Shown: positions 1 through 9,048, counted from the stretch's first letter. The stretch: DNA of 64,000 bases from MESE01 sp036675035 (GCA_036675035.1 JAKFFO010000071.1:15558-79557), one strand, 5' to 3'. The notes: generated by a model from the sequence alone, not told the origin. Program-made: numbers and translations.

Positions 1-22
1 AAATACCGCCATCGCCGGATTA

Positions 23-898
23 TTACTTCCCGAACTCCTTCAGCCGACGATCGAGCGGCCGGCCGGCCGAACCCGACATCGCATCGAACCGGTTGCCCAT
101 CAGCGTGTCGAGCCGATCGATACGTTCACCCGGCGCCGGATGCGTCTTGAACAGCAAGGCAAAATTGCCATCGTGGGCACTTTGCCCGCCCAACATTTGC
201 AATACCGCCGGCAAGCCATATGCATCGTATCCAGCGCGCGCGGCAATCACGACACCTAGCCGGTCAGCCTCGAATTCGTCATTCTGATCCAGGCCGCTGG
301 CGTAGAGTTTGCGTCCGATACCAAGGAAAGCGGCTTTGGCATCGCTGTTCCCGCCTTTGTCGGCAGCGCTCACAAGATCGCCCACCAGCGCAAACCCGGC
401 ATTCTTCTGCACCGCATGCAAATGATGCTTTTTCAGTACATGTCCGATTTCATGCGCCAGGACGCCCGCCAGTTCTGCCTCGTTGCGCATCTGCGCGATC
501 AATCCTTTTGTGACAAAAACATAACCACCCGGCGTAGCAAACGCGTTAAAGCCGGCATCGTCCAAAACGCCGAAGGTCCATGGCAGATCTGGCCGCTCGG
601 TCTGCAGTGCCAACCAGCGTCCGAGCGTATTGACGTAGCGCTGCAGGCGCGCATCCGCAACCAGCGGCTTTGCACCCAGTAAAGTGGCGGCGAATTCCTG
701 ACCGATGCGAATTTCATCGGCCTCGCTGGTCTCGCTAGTGGCCTTGGTCAAATTGCCGACCATGCCGCCAATATCGAAATTGCCGCTTTTTACGCCGCTC
801 TGGCCGAATCCTGGCAAAGAGAATCCAAATTGTGCGAGCGCCGGAGCGCAGGCAAGCGCACATGCTGCTGCAACAAGAAAATGACCGATACGTCGCAT
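23..898 (-). CDS. M48-family zinc metalloprotease, secreted
   Basis: Predicted periplasmic M48 peptidase of 291 residues. The N-terminus is a signal peptide ending near ALA-Q (residue 23). The zinc site is HEIGH at residues 149-153, with the third ligand in an E-x3-D motif (E208...D212), as in M48 proteins of the LoiP/YcaL/BepA group that handle outer-membrane proteins. A longer frame reaches upstream, but the ATG used here has GGAGG five bases before it and gives a clean signal peptide. It is the last gene of a leftward three-gene operon; one base separates its start from the stop of the SH3 gene. The substrate is unknown. Family assignment is firm. Confidence 0.9.
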   Translation of the reverse strand: MRRIGHFLVAAACALACAPALAQFGFSLPGFGQSGVKSGNFDIGGMVGNLTKATSETSEADEIRIGQEFAATLLGAKPLVADARLQRYVNTLGRWLALQTERPDLPWTFGVLDDAGFNAFATPGGYVFVTKGLIAQMRNEAELAGVLAHEIGHVLKKHHLHAVQKNAGFALVGDLVSAADKGGNSDAKAAFLGIGRKLYASGLDQNDEFEADRLGVVIAARAGYDAYGLPAVLQMLGGQSAHDGNFALLFKTHPAPGERIDRLDTLMGNRFDAMSGSAGRPLDRRLKEFGK

Positions 899-899
899 G

Positions 900-1451
900 T
901 CAGCCTCCATCAAAAGAAGGTGCGGCCTGATGGACCGGCGCCGGCTCCGGCAGGTAGTCAATCTGCAACGGAGACAATTTCGTGCGCTGGGCGAATGCCT
1001 GCGCTGCATTTTTTTGTGCGGCGAATTTTTGGACTTTTTGCAGTTCACGCGAATTCGCTTGCGCGCTTTGCAAATCCTCTTCCGTCAAGCCGCGTACTCC
1101 GGTCGTAACCGTAGCGGTATTGGATGTGCGCCCGGTCGACAACAAACTGGTCAACGCGCCGAGCGGATTACCGCCGCTCCCGGACGCACTAGTATTCTGC
1201 GACACGCCGGCTTTCGGTCTGAGGCTCAGCATGCGTACCCAGCCCGACTGCCCGCTCATCGTTTTGACTTCGCTCCATGCACCGCTACGCCGCATCACAT
1301 TGACTTGCGTATTCTCCGGAAGCGTGGCCAGCGTAGCTGCATCCGATTGCGATTGGGCCTGCAGTTCTGTGACGCGAATGGTACGCGCGGATTCGGCAAA
1401 TGCAGGGCCGGCGACCAGCATAATTGCATACGCCAACGCGTGAATTTTCAT
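900..1451 (-). CDS. SH3-domain periplasmic protein
   Basis: 183-residue exported protein: signal peptide (about residues 1-19, ending AFA), one bacterial SH3 (SH3_3/YgiM-like) domain at about 23-78, then a low-complexity Ser/Gly/Thr/Ala/Gln-rich tail without a recognised domain. Bacterial SH3 domains of this type usually bind peptidoglycan or peptides; that role is inferred. The start ATG overlaps the stop of the cyclase gene by four bases (ATGA), with a purine-rich ribosome site inside the cyclase 3' end, so the two are translationally coupled. The protease gene follows after one base. It may be a cell-envelope adaptor for its neighbours. Confidence 0.85.
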   Translation of the reverse strand: MKIHALAYAIMLVAGPAFAESARTIRVTELQAQSQSDAATLATLPENTQVNVMRRSGAWSEVKTMSGQSGWVRMLSLRPKAGVSQNTSASGSGGNPLGALTSLLSTGRTSNTATVTTGVRGLTEEDLQSAQANSRELQKVQKFAAQKNAAQAFAQRTKLSPLQIDYLPEPAPVHQAAPSFDGG

Positions 1452-3331
1452 GTTTTCTCCCTCGGTTCATACAGTTCAACCGCTGCCGTGCGCCCTTTGA
1501 CAGGGAACGCACCGCGATACGCGAAGCCCAATTCGCCGGACTGCCGGCATGCGAGCATTGTATCGCGCGTCACCAGTATTCGAGCCACTCCCTTGGTCAA
1601 TCCTTCGACGCGGCTGGCCAGGTTCACGGTATCGCCGATCGCCGTGTAATCGAGCTTGCGCCGCGCACCGATAAAGCCGACCACGGCAGCCCCGGAGTGC
1701 ACGCCGATTCCCACGTCGAAATCGTCGGCATTCCATCCTTCGGCAGCAAGTTCCCTTTTGAATTCGAGCAGCGTGCTTTGCATTTCCAGAGCGGCCGCCA
1801 CCGCGTGCGACGCATGCTTCGGATCTTCGATCGGCGCACCCCAGAACGCCATGATGCAGTCACCTATGAACTTGTCAAGCGTTCCGCCATGGCGAAATAC
1901 AACCTCGACCTGTTTTTCGAAATAGCGATTGAGCAAGGCAACCACTTCTTGTGGCGGCCGTGTTTCGGACATCGTGGTAAAACCGCGTATGTCGGAAAAA
2001 AGCACCGTAACGTCGCGCATACGGCCGGACAGGCTTTCCACGGTTGCACCCTGTTCGACGATCTGGCTCACGACACCCGGATTGAGAAAGCGCCCGAATA
2101 GCGACACGGCCTGGTCGCGGGCCCGGCGTTCGCGCAAATAACCGCCGACCGCGGCCGACAGGAACCAGGCCCAGGCGAAGACCAGTGGCGTCACCAGCGG
2201 CAACTGCAGATTGTGCGTGATCGCGACATCGGCACTCAATAGCGCCGCAGCCGACACAGCCGTCAAGCCGGCGCCGATTGCAAGCGGGTTGATGCGCCTG
2301 CTGAACGCCGCGGCCAGCAGTGCGATCAGCACCGTGCCAAAGATCAGCGGCCAGACCGGCGATGCGATACGCACGTGATTGCCGTTCTTCAGATTGTCGA
2401 TCGCCACCGCCAGAATTTCGACGCCCGGATACCCTGCGTCCAGCGGCGTCAGGTGATGATCGAAGGTGCTGGCCGCCGATGCGCCGACGACAATGATCTT
2501 GTTGCGGAACAAGGCATCGAGTGTCGTGACTTCTTGCGGACTCAGTGTCGGACGCGCTTCTGTGAGCAGCCGGTACAGTTCGCCGTACGGATAGCGCTTG
2601 CGGTCGACCAGCGACCAGCGCATCAGAAAAGTGTCGGCTGCCGGCACCTTCATCCCGAGGTCCGCAGCGATCCGGGCCGGCAGCGAGGGTAATCGCCATC
2701 CACTGACGTTTGTATACAGCCGATGTCGGCGCAGCACGCCATCGTCATCATCCGTACTGTTAATCAGGCCGAGTCGCCACGCATCCTGTGACACTGCATA
2801 CGGAAGCTGAATCGCGGCGTTCGCGTTTCGCGGCCCTGCTTGTGCAACCGCAAGCGCATCCGACAATTCGTGCAATGGCTTGCCAGCCACAGTAGGTGCG
2901 CGGTCCAGCCATATGGCCGGCAAATAAACATTCGCCGTTGTCCTGACGGCATTCGATAAGCGCATATCGCTTTTCGGACGTCGCAGATCCTGCTCGGAAA
3001 ATGCAATGTCGAACACAATTGCACGCGGTCCGAACTCGGCCAGACCGGATAGCAGATCGGCATGGATTTCACGCGGCCAGGACCACAGACCGGCGGTCTC
3101 CTGCATGCCTGCGAGGCTCGCATCGTCAATGTCGACGACGACGATATCCGGATCAGCACGATAGCTCTCGGAATGGCGCTTCATGAACATATCGGTGAAC
3201 CGGTTTTCCGCAGTTTCCAGCACGTGCAATCCAAACAGTTCGACCGCCAGCGCTACCGCGAACACGATGCCGGTCAAGGCATGCCAGCGCGTCGGCAAAC
3301 GGTAGTTGGATGGAAAAATCGATCGCGGCAT
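1448..3331 (-). CDS. CHASE2-domain adenylate/guanylate cyclase
   Basis: 627-residue membrane class III nucleotide cyclase. One transmembrane helix lies at about 20-37, a periplasmic CHASE2 sensor at about 45-310, three hydrophobic helices at about 326-398, and a cytoplasmic cyclase domain from about 435. The two metal-binding aspartates are visible (D447 in FSDIRG, D491 in FIGDC), and K487 precedes the second, the residue class that favours ATP. It probably makes cAMP in response to an extracytoplasmic signal, which is unknown. First gene of the operon with the SH3 protein and M48 protease. The start has GGAGG upstream. Family firm; nucleotide specificity inferred. Confidence 0.9.
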   Translation of the reverse strand: MPRSIFPSNYRLPTRWHALTGIVFAVALAVELFGLHVLETAENRFTDMFMKRHSESYRADPDIVVVDIDDASLAGMQETAGLWSWPREIHADLLSGLAEFGPRAIVFDIAFSEQDLRRPKSDMRLSNAVRTTANVYLPAIWLDRAPTVAGKPLHELSDALAVAQAGPRNANAAIQLPYAVSQDAWRLGLINSTDDDDGVLRRHRLYTNVSGWRLPSLPARIAADLGMKVPAADTFLMRWSLVDRKRYPYGELYRLLTEARPTLSPQEVTTLDALFRNKIIVVGASAASTFDHHLTPLDAGYPGVEILAVAIDNLKNGNHVRIASPVWPLIFGTVLIALLAAAFSRRINPLAIGAGLTAVSAAALLSADVAITHNLQLPLVTPLVFAWAWFLSAAVGGYLRERRARDQAVSLFGRFLNPGVVSQIVEQGATVESLSGRMRDVTVLFSDIRGFTTMSETRPPQEVVALLNRYFEKQVEVVFRHGGTLDKFIGDCIMAFWGAPIEDPKHASHAVAAALEMQSTLLEFKRELAAEGWNADDFDVGIGVHSGAAVVGFIGARRKLDYTAIGDTVNLASRVEGLTKGVARILVTRDTMLACRQSGELGFAYRGAFPVKGRTAAVELYEPREKT

Positions 3332-3707
3332 GTGGCGGCACCTCCGTGCCTCGGAAATTGAAATTAAGCCGGCTCAATCTTATATGGAATTATTTAAGTC
3401 GAGCAATCTTTACCCGGAAGGCATCTTTTCATCGCGATCAACGGCGAAGAATACCGAACGATAACTGGCTTGAATTATGCAGGTATGCCGCAATATCCAG
3501 ATAACGACGCCAGCCACCTCGACGGCTTGAAATTTCATTTCTTCAATCAGGAATGGGCTGATGGTGAGATGTAGAGCTTTCATTGCGTAAATGCGGCTGG
3601 GGTATAATTCTCGGTTCTGTCCAAAATTTCCTTTTCATCTCGTTTGAACACAGGTTTTTGCGGATTCTTTCTCTCTTAGGTTGGTGCAAATTAATTTGGG
3701 GGTGGGG
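3332..3707. other. Intergenic region between divergent cyclase and Rieske genes
   Basis: 376 bases between divergent starts. It should hold the leftward promoter of the cyclase operon (not pinpointed) and the rightward promoter listed separately. A 29-codon ATG frame at 3485-3574 sits in a longer open stretch beginning near 3400 and has a protein-like composition, but it lacks a ribosome site and I cannot match it to any family. No RNA gene seen. Confidence 0.5.
3603..3608 (+). promoter_or_regulatory. Putative -10 box for the Rieske oxygenase gene
   Basis: Perfect TATAAT about 100 bases before the start codon. No convincing -35 at 16-18 bases, so only the -10 is supported. It fits the rightward gene set that begins at 3708. 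Confidence 0.45.
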
Positions 3708-4808
3708 ATGTCCGATTTGGCTCATATCGCCAAGCTCGCGCGATCCAACGCGCAACTTCCGGTCAATGTCTATTTTGACGAACAGCTGTTGCAGCAGGAA
3801 TTGAAGCAACTGTTTAATGACGGCCCACGCTATGTCGGCCATGAACTGATGGTACCCGGCGTCGGTGACTACGCCACGCTTGCGTGGGAAAATGAAGGCC
3901 GCATGCTGGTGCGAAACGCACAGGGCATCGAGCTGCTCTCCAACGTCTGCCGGCACCGCCAAGCCAAGATGCTTGACGGTCGCGGCAATGCCCGGAGCAT
4001 CGTATGTCCGCTGCACCGGTGGACGTACGACCTCAAGGGAGAACTGATCGGCGCGCCGCATTTCGCGGAAACGCCCTGCACTCGCCTTTCGGGCACATCG
4101 CTGCAAAGCTGGAACGGATTGTTATTCGAGAAAAACGGCCCCGATGTCGCGCAGATGATGTCGCGCCTGGGCGTGACAAAGGACCTCGACTTCACCGGCT
4201 ACATGCTGGACCACATCGAAGTTCACGACTGCGATTACAACTGGAAATCCTTCATTGAAGTCTATCTGGAGGATTACCATGTCGAACCGTTTCATCCCGG
4301 CCTCGGCAGTTTTGTAACCTGCGCCGATCTGCGCTGGGAATTCGGCGATGGCTATAGCGTGCAAACCGTCGGAGTCAATCATGCGCTGTCGAAGTTCGGT
4401 TCGCCGAAATACCAGGCATGGCAGGAACAAGTGATGAAATTTCGCAACGGTGCGCCGCCGCCCTATGGGGCAATCTGGCTGACGCTGTATCCGAACATCA
4501 TGGTCGAATGGTATCCGCATGTATTGGCCGTCTCGACGGTGTGGCCGAAAGGCCCGCAAAAAACCGTCAATGTGGTCGAGTTCTACTATCCGGAAGAGAT
4601 CGTGCTGTTCGAGCGCGAATTCATTCAGGCCGAGCGCGATGCGTACATGGAAACCTGCATCGAAGACGACGAAATCGCGATGCGCATGGATGCGGGACGG
4701 CGGATTCTGATGGATCGCGGCGTCAATGAAACCGGTCCGTACCAATCACCGATGGAAGACGGAATGCAGCATTTCCACGAATGGTATCGGACCCGGATTC
4801 CAGTATGA
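3708..4808 (+). CDS. Rieske-type ring-hydroxylating oxygenase, large subunit
   Basis: 366-residue oxygenase alpha subunit. The Rieske [2Fe-2S] ligands are C81-x-H83 and C100-x2-H103. The mononuclear iron site has H191 and H196 (H-x4-H), with a third acidic ligand expected near the EDDE stretch in the C-terminal quarter. The bridging position three residues before H191 is E188, not the usual Asp; as I recall, carnitine monooxygenase also has Glu there, which would suggest a quaternary-amine or aliphatic substrate rather than an aromatic one (inference). No reductase or beta subunit is adjacent. ATG chosen because GGGGGTGGGG precedes it; a TTG nine codons upstream is the alternative. The DMT exporter follows closely. 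Confidence 0.88.
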   Translation: MSDLAHIAKLARSNAQLPVNVYFDEQLLQQELKQLFNDGPRYVGHELMVPGVGDYATLAWENEGRMLVRNAQGIELLSNVCRHRQAKMLDGRGNARSIVCPLHRWTYDLKGELIGAPHFAETPCTRLSGTSLQSWNGLLFEKNGPDVAQMMSRLGVTKDLDFTGYMLDHIEVHDCDYNWKSFIEVYLEDYHVEPFHPGLGSFVTCADLRWEFGDGYSVQTVGVNHALSKFGSPKYQAWQEQVMKFRNGAPPPYGAIWLTLYPNIMVEWYPHVLAVSTVWPKGPQKTVNVVEFYYPEEIVLFEREFIQAERDAYMETCIEDDEIAMRMDAGRRILMDRGVNETGPYQSPMEDGMQHFHEWYRTRIPV

Positions 4809-4822
4809 ACGCCTGATCCCCG

Positions 4823-5761
4823 ATGCAGTCGCTTTGGATGCTGTTCGCCAGTTTCGTGTTCGCGCTGATGGGTGTATGCGTCAAGCTGGCATCCGACTTG
4901 TACTCTACTTCTGAAATCGTCATGTACCGCGGCGTGGTCGGCGTCATCACGATGTTCCTGCTGGCCAGGCTGCAAGGTGTCACGCTCAGGACGTCGCTGC
5001 CATGGCATCATTTCTGGCGTGGAGTGATTGGCGTATCGGCGCTCTGGATGTGGTTTTTCTCGTTCAGCAAATTGCCGCTGGCGACTGCGGTGACCCTTAA
5101 TTACATGGCACCGATCTGGATCGCCGGGATTCTGTTTGTCGCCGGATGGCGGCGAGGCCGGATCCGCTTCGAATGGGGCCTTGTCGCGGCAATCGTAATG
5201 AGTTTCATCGGCGTGACACTGTTGCTGCGCCCTTCAATCCATGCCGATCAATGGCTTGGCGGCATCTTTGCACTGCTTTCCGGTATTGTGTCCGCATTCG
5301 CTTATCTGCAGGTGCGGCGTCTCGGCCAGCTCGGCGAGCCGGAATACCGCGTCGTATTTTACTTTTCGCTGACCGGCGTGCTAGCGGGCCTGCTGGGCAG
5401 CTCGCTCACGCAGGCAATGCCGGGAGAGGCAACGGTCGCATGGCACGAACACACCGGTACCGGCGTCGCGCTATTGGCAGGAGTGGGCATCAGCGCGACG
5501 ATAGCGCAAGTAGCAATGACGCGCGCGTATCGCCTGGGAAAAGTCCTGATTACCGCAAACCTGCAATATACCGGCATCGTCTTTTCAAGTATCTTCGGCA
5601 TCCTGATTTGGGGTGACCTCCTGCACTGGTCAGGCTGGCTCGGCATCACCGTAATTCTTGTCAGCGGCATAGCCGCAACTTTTTACAATGCGCGCAACGC
5701 AAAAGCGACAGCCACGTCGGCCAAAGTCCCTGAAACCGATCCAATCACGACTGAGGCATAG
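4823..5761 (+). CDS. DMT-superfamily (EamA) transporter
   Basis: 312-residue inner-membrane protein with about ten hydrophobic helices in two EamA repeats, the standard drug/metabolite transporter architecture. Members export amino acids, purines or other small metabolites; substrate not predictable here. It starts 14 bases after the oxygenase stop and ends 11 bases before the sulfurtransferase start, so the three are probably co-transcribed. The ribosome site is weak, and a second ATG five codons in is possible. The C-terminal tail is polar, Thr/Ala/Lys-rich and cytoplasmic. Confidence 0.85.
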   Translation: MQSLWMLFASFVFALMGVCVKLASDLYSTSEIVMYRGVVGVITMFLLARLQGVTLRTSLPWHHFWRGVIGVSALWMWFFSFSKLPLATAVTLNYMAPIWIAGILFVAGWRRGRIRFEWGLVAAIVMSFIGVTLLLRPSIHADQWLGGIFALLSGIVSAFAYLQVRRLGQLGEPEYRVVFYFSLTGVLAGLLGSSLTQAMPGEATVAWHEHTGTGVALLAGVGISATIAQVAMTRAYRLGKVLITANLQYTGIVFSSIFGILIWGDLLHWSGWLGITVILVSGIAATFYNARNAKATATSAKVPETDPITTEA

Positions 5762-5772
5762 AGGAGTCCATC

Positions 5773-6633
5773 ATGCGCTACACCACGCTTATTTCCGCCA
5801 CTGACCTGGCTCGGCATGTGCTGGAACCGGACTGGATCGTGCTCGATTGCCGGCACGATCTTGCCGATCCGGCGGCAGGCCGCAGTGCGTACGACGCCGG
5901 TCATATTCCGAATGCGCAATTCGCGAATCTGGACACCGACTTATCCGACCGAACACCGGGACCAAACGGTACATTTCGTGGTCGCCATCCGTTGCCGGAC
6001 CGCGATGTGTTCATTGAAACGCTGCGCGGCTGGGGAGTCAGCCAAAGCTCTCAGGTCGTCGCTTACGATGCGCATGGCGGCATGTTTGCGGCGCGCCTCT
6101 GGTGGATGTTGCGCTGGGTGGGCCACGAAGCGGTTGCGGTGCTTGACGGCGGCTTGCCGGCATGGACCGCCGATGGCATGTGGCTGTCGACCGAGTATTC
6201 ATCCAAGGTGCGTGGCAACATCACGGCAAGTGCGGCAATTTCATCAATCGTCACCGTTGAAGAGATTGTCGCAAATCTGTCCGGTGGATCGTTGAGTCTG
6301 ATCGATGCGCGCGCACCGGACCGGTATCGCGGCGAAAATGAGACGCTCGATCCGATCGGCGGCCATATTCCAGGCGCGAAGAATCGATTCTTCAAAGACA
6401 ATCTGGAATCCGACGGAAGTTTTAAAGCGGCAAATCAATTGCGCACAGAGTTCGAAGCGATGATTGCGTTACCCGGAAAAACCGTCATGCAATGCGGGTC
6501 CGGCGTCACCGCCTGCCATAACCTGCTGGCAATGGAAATCGCCGGATTGCCGGGCGCAGCGCTCTATCCGGGATCGTGGAGCGAATGGTGCGCCGATCCT
6601 TCCCGGCCAATCGCAACCGGCGGACAGCCTTGA
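5773..6633 (+). CDS. sseA: 3-mercaptopyruvate/thiosulfate sulfurtransferase
   Basis: 286-residue tandem rhodanese protein. The N-terminal rhodanese domain (about 8-145) is inactive; the C-terminal domain (about 160-283) carries C241 in the loop CGSGVTA, the signature of mercaptopyruvate-type sulfurtransferases rather than thiosulfate rhodanese. It transfers sulfane sulfur from 3-mercaptopyruvate (or thiosulfate) to thiols or cyanide. A strong ribosome site (GAGGAG) lies before the ATG. Last gene of the oxygenase-transporter-sulfurtransferase set; convergent with the GGDEF gene. Symbol by family resemblance. Confidence 0.82.
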   Translation: MRYTTLISATDLARHVLEPDWIVLDCRHDLADPAAGRSAYDAGHIPNAQFANLDTDLSDRTPGPNGTFRGRHPLPDRDVFIETLRGWGVSQSSQVVAYDAHGGMFAARLWWMLRWVGHEAVAVLDGGLPAWTADGMWLSTEYSSKVRGNITASAAISSIVTVEEIVANLSGGSLSLIDARAPDRYRGENETLDPIGGHIPGAKNRFFKDNLESDGSFKAANQLRTEFEAMIALPGKTVMQCGSGVTACHNLLAMEIAGLPGAALYPGSWSEWCADPSRPIATGGQP

Positions 6634-6658
6634 ATCCATGGATTCGGACCTAGCGTTG

Positions 6659-6702
6659 CGTCAAATCGATTCAGAGCAAACAGCACATTGCCGGATTTGA
6701 CG
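6659..6702. repeat. Inverted repeat between convergent genes (possible terminator)
   Basis: Arms CGTCAAATC (6659-6667) and GATTTGACG (6694-6702) form a nine-base-pair stem with a 26-base loop in the convergent gap after the sulfurtransferase. No T-run follows, so an intrinsic terminator is only possible. Confidence 0.3.
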
Positions 6703-6752
6703 TCGATGAAAAAACTGCATTGATCTCGGAGCCGGCCCTGTTCGGCTGCGAT

Positions 6753-7862
6753 TCACACCATGGCAGGATCGGGCGCCGCCTGGACGCAGTTCCGCCCGGA
6801 TTGTTTGGCGTCATACAGCGCGACATCGGCACGCTCGAAGGTGTGCGCTATCGTATCGTCACCACTGATTTCTGCCACGCCTATCGATACGGTAATGGTG
6901 ACTTCTGGCACCAGCGTTCCCCAGTCATGTTGCGCGATACGGGCACAGATCCGCCCCAGCACCGTAACGGCGACATCACGCGGCGTATCGGTCAGCAATA
7001 CGACGAATTCATCGCCACCGTAACGCGAAATGCGATCGGTGACGCGCAGACTTTGCTGAAGAATTTCCGCAAACGTCTTGAGAACCACGTCTCCGATCGC
7101 ATGACCGAAACTGTCGTTGATCTGTTTGAAATGATCCAGATCCATTACGGCAATGCAAAAGGGCGCCTTCTTGCGCTTGAATATCTGAAGCTCGGCATCC
7201 ATTGCGATCAGCATCGCGCGGCGGTTGAAGACGCCGGTCAGCGCATCGTGCGTCGCCATCTCTTCCATCTGCGTCAGGGCAAGGGTCAGCGCCCGATTCT
7301 TTTCAGATACCTTCAGTCTCAAAGTACTGACTGCGCTTGCCAGATAAATCGATTTCCCGAGCGCCAGCAGAAAGCATGTCCACATGATCGCCTGGCCCAG
7401 CCCGGTCGAGTTTGGAAAGCCGATGCGATCGCCGACATAAAGGAACGCGACCGCAGTCGCCACCGCGCCGACGGCCCATACATGAAAGAACTGACGGGCG
7501 CTAAGCGCAAGTACACCGAACAGAAAACAGTTAAACAGATTGACCAGGAAAAAAACGCCGACTTCCGGAGCCAAAAGGATAAAAACGGTCTGGACCATGG
7601 TGCCGAAAACGATCTGGCTCACGGTCATGCCGGGATCCTTGAATGAGCGATTAATGCCAGATCTGATCAGCAGGTAGACGAAGCCGTTTTGAATCACGGC
7701 CACGGTGCCGTACGCGAAAACTATTGCACTGCCAACCTTGCCGGCGTATGCCAAACCGCTCAGCAGAAAAAAATCAATCGCATAGCTGATCACGACAATG
7801 CGAAGCGCGCTGACCAGATTGCGGTTTATCTTCTTGACCGTCTCAATGGATATTTGAGCCAT
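6753..7862 (-). CDS. Membrane-anchored diguanylate cyclase (GGDEF)
   Basis: 369 residues: an N-terminal integral membrane part with about six helices (to about residue 185), a short coiled linker, and a GGDEF domain (about 200-365). The active-site motif is intact (YGGDEF), and an RxxD inhibitory site lies five residues before it, so the enzyme should make cyclic di-GMP and be product-inhibited. No known periplasmic sensor domain is evident; the membrane part resembles MASE-type sensors only generally. Start taken at the ATG giving MAQIS; a GTG eight codons upstream keeps the frame. Monocistronic. Confidence 0.87.
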   Translation of the reverse strand: MAQISIETVKKINRNLVSALRIVVISYAIDFFLLSGLAYAGKVGSAIVFAYGTVAVIQNGFVYLLIRSGINRSFKDPGMTVSQIVFGTMVQTVFILLAPEVGVFFLVNLFNCFLFGVLALSARQFFHVWAVGAVATAVAFLYVGDRIGFPNSTGLGQAIMWTCFLLALGKSIYLASAVSTLRLKVSEKNRALTLALTQMEEMATHDALTGVFNRRAMLIAMDAELQIFKRKKAPFCIAVMDLDHFKQINDSFGHAIGDVVLKTFAEILQQSLRVTDRISRYGGDEFVVLLTDTPRDVAVTVLGRICARIAQHDWGTLVPEVTITVSIGVAEISGDDTIAHTFERADVALYDAKQSGRNCVQAAPDPAMV

Positions 7863-8232
7863 TATGTTTAGCGGTTTGCGCCGCACGCCCGCTTGCTTTG
7901 ATCCAATCGCTGCAGATCGAAAGCGGTCATATCGTAGCGGCGCTCGACAACTAGTTCTCGATGAATAAAATTCTATACGCTCGGCAATTCATTGGGGAAA
8001 GTATTTGGAAAATGAAGGATCAGGCGCAGCGAAAATACCATGCTTACAACGGTGACGACTATTGGACAGCAGCATGCAAGGAATGCAAGTACGTGCATGC
8101 TTGAGCATTCGATATGTTCGAGTAATTGCGTTTTGATTCGAATCTGAGCGATTCTGCGCGCCTACAGCCTGCGTGACGACGATTGGTTAAAGCAAACGGA
8201 TTGACCGTATGCAGACAGGCGGTCCAAGCCAT
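7863..8232. other. Intergenic region with an unassigned 47-codon frame
   Basis: 370 bases between two leftward genes. On the plus strand an ATG frame (7961-8104) encodes 47 residues with a C-x2-C pair near its C-terminus (C39, C42). It has no ribosome site and I recognise no family, so it is not called a gene. The stretch should contain the promoter of the GGDEF gene. No terminator hairpin or RNA gene seen. Confidence 0.3.
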
Positions 8233-9048
8233 TCAATGGCGATGCATGGAGCCGGTCACGATCAATACGATTCCGACACCGAGTCCGACCAGCAACAACT
8301 GCGGGATCGTCTCTCGGATAGTGGCCCTGCGTTGCATTTGCGGCATTAAATCGCTGACCGCGATATAAATAAAACCCGAAGACGCAAACACCAGCACATA
8401 GGGAATCCACTCAAGCCCGCGCTCCAGCGTAAAGTACCCGACCAATCCGCCGATCACCGCCATCAAGCTGCAAATCAGGTTATACACATAGGCGCGCGCA
8501 CGCGAAAATCCCGCATTGAGCAGAATGATGAAATCGCCGATCTCTTGCGGGATTTCATGGGCGATGATCGCAAGCGCGGTGACCAGGCCCAGTTTCGGGT
8601 CCGCCAGAAACGCCGCTGCAATCAGGATACCGTCGGTAAAATTGTGCAGGCCATCGCCGACCAGAATCATCCAGCCCGACTTGCCGGCCTCATGTTCATC
8701 GTGACCATGCTCGTGCCCGTGACCGTCACCTTCGTAATGGTGCGAATGGCGCAAAATCGCAAATTTCTCCAGCAGGAAAAATGTAAGCAAACCGCCCAGC
8801 AGCACTGCGAACAGGGTATGTGCATCGGCCTGCGACTCGAACGCCTCCGGCAATGCATGCAATAGCGACGTCGATAACAGAATGCCGACCGACAGGCTGA
8901 CCATCCGATCGACCGTTTTTGACAATAGCGAAAACGAAAGTAGCGCAGAGGCGGAAATGCTGATGATGCCCGCAATCGTGACAGTAGCCAGAATCGACAG
9001 CAGAGTAGGGTTAATTTTATGCCTCGGGAGTTTGCAACAAAGTTGCAA
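8233..9048 (-). CDS. ZIP-family divalent metal transporter
   Basis: 271-residue (longest form) inner-membrane transporter of the ZIP family, importing zinc or related divalent cations. Hydrophobic helices surround a cytoplasmic His/Asp/Glu-rich loop (residues 101-120) and the metal-translocation motifs HNFTDG (135-140) and HEIPQE (164-169). The start is uncertain: the only standard codon upstream is a TTG lacking a ribosome site, whereas an in-frame ATT at 9015-9013 has GAGG six bases before it and matches where a family N-terminus would be expected. Preceded by a strong terminator, so transcribed separately from the hydrolase gene. Confidence 0.85.
   Translation of the reverse strand: MQLCCKLPRHKINPTLLSILATVTIAGIISISASALLSFSLLSKTVDRMVSLSVGILLSTSLLHALPEAFESQADAHTLFAVLLGGLLTFFLLEKFAILRHSHHYEGDGHGHEHGHDEHEAGKSGWMILVGDGLHNFTDGILIAAAFLADPKLGLVTALAIIAHEIPQEIGDFIILLNAGFSRARAYVYNLICSLMAVIGGLVGYFTLERGLEWIPYVLVFASSGFIYIAVSDLMPQMQRRATIRETIPQLLLVGLGVGIVLIVTGSMHRH

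Noticed and set aside
3310..3504. 65-codon plus-strand frame starting inside the cyclase gene
   Set aside because: It begins antisense to the cyclase N-terminus, has no ribosome site, and its sequence is unlike a protein; treated as chance.
3485..3574. 29-codon ATG frame before the Rieske gene, in an open stretch from about 3400
   Set aside because: Composition is protein-like, but there is no ribosome site, no family match and no start codon for the longer form. Noted in the gap entry only.
7961..8104. 47-codon plus-strand frame with a C-x2-C pair
   Set aside because: No ribosome site or promoter and no recognised homology; below the standard for a gene call.
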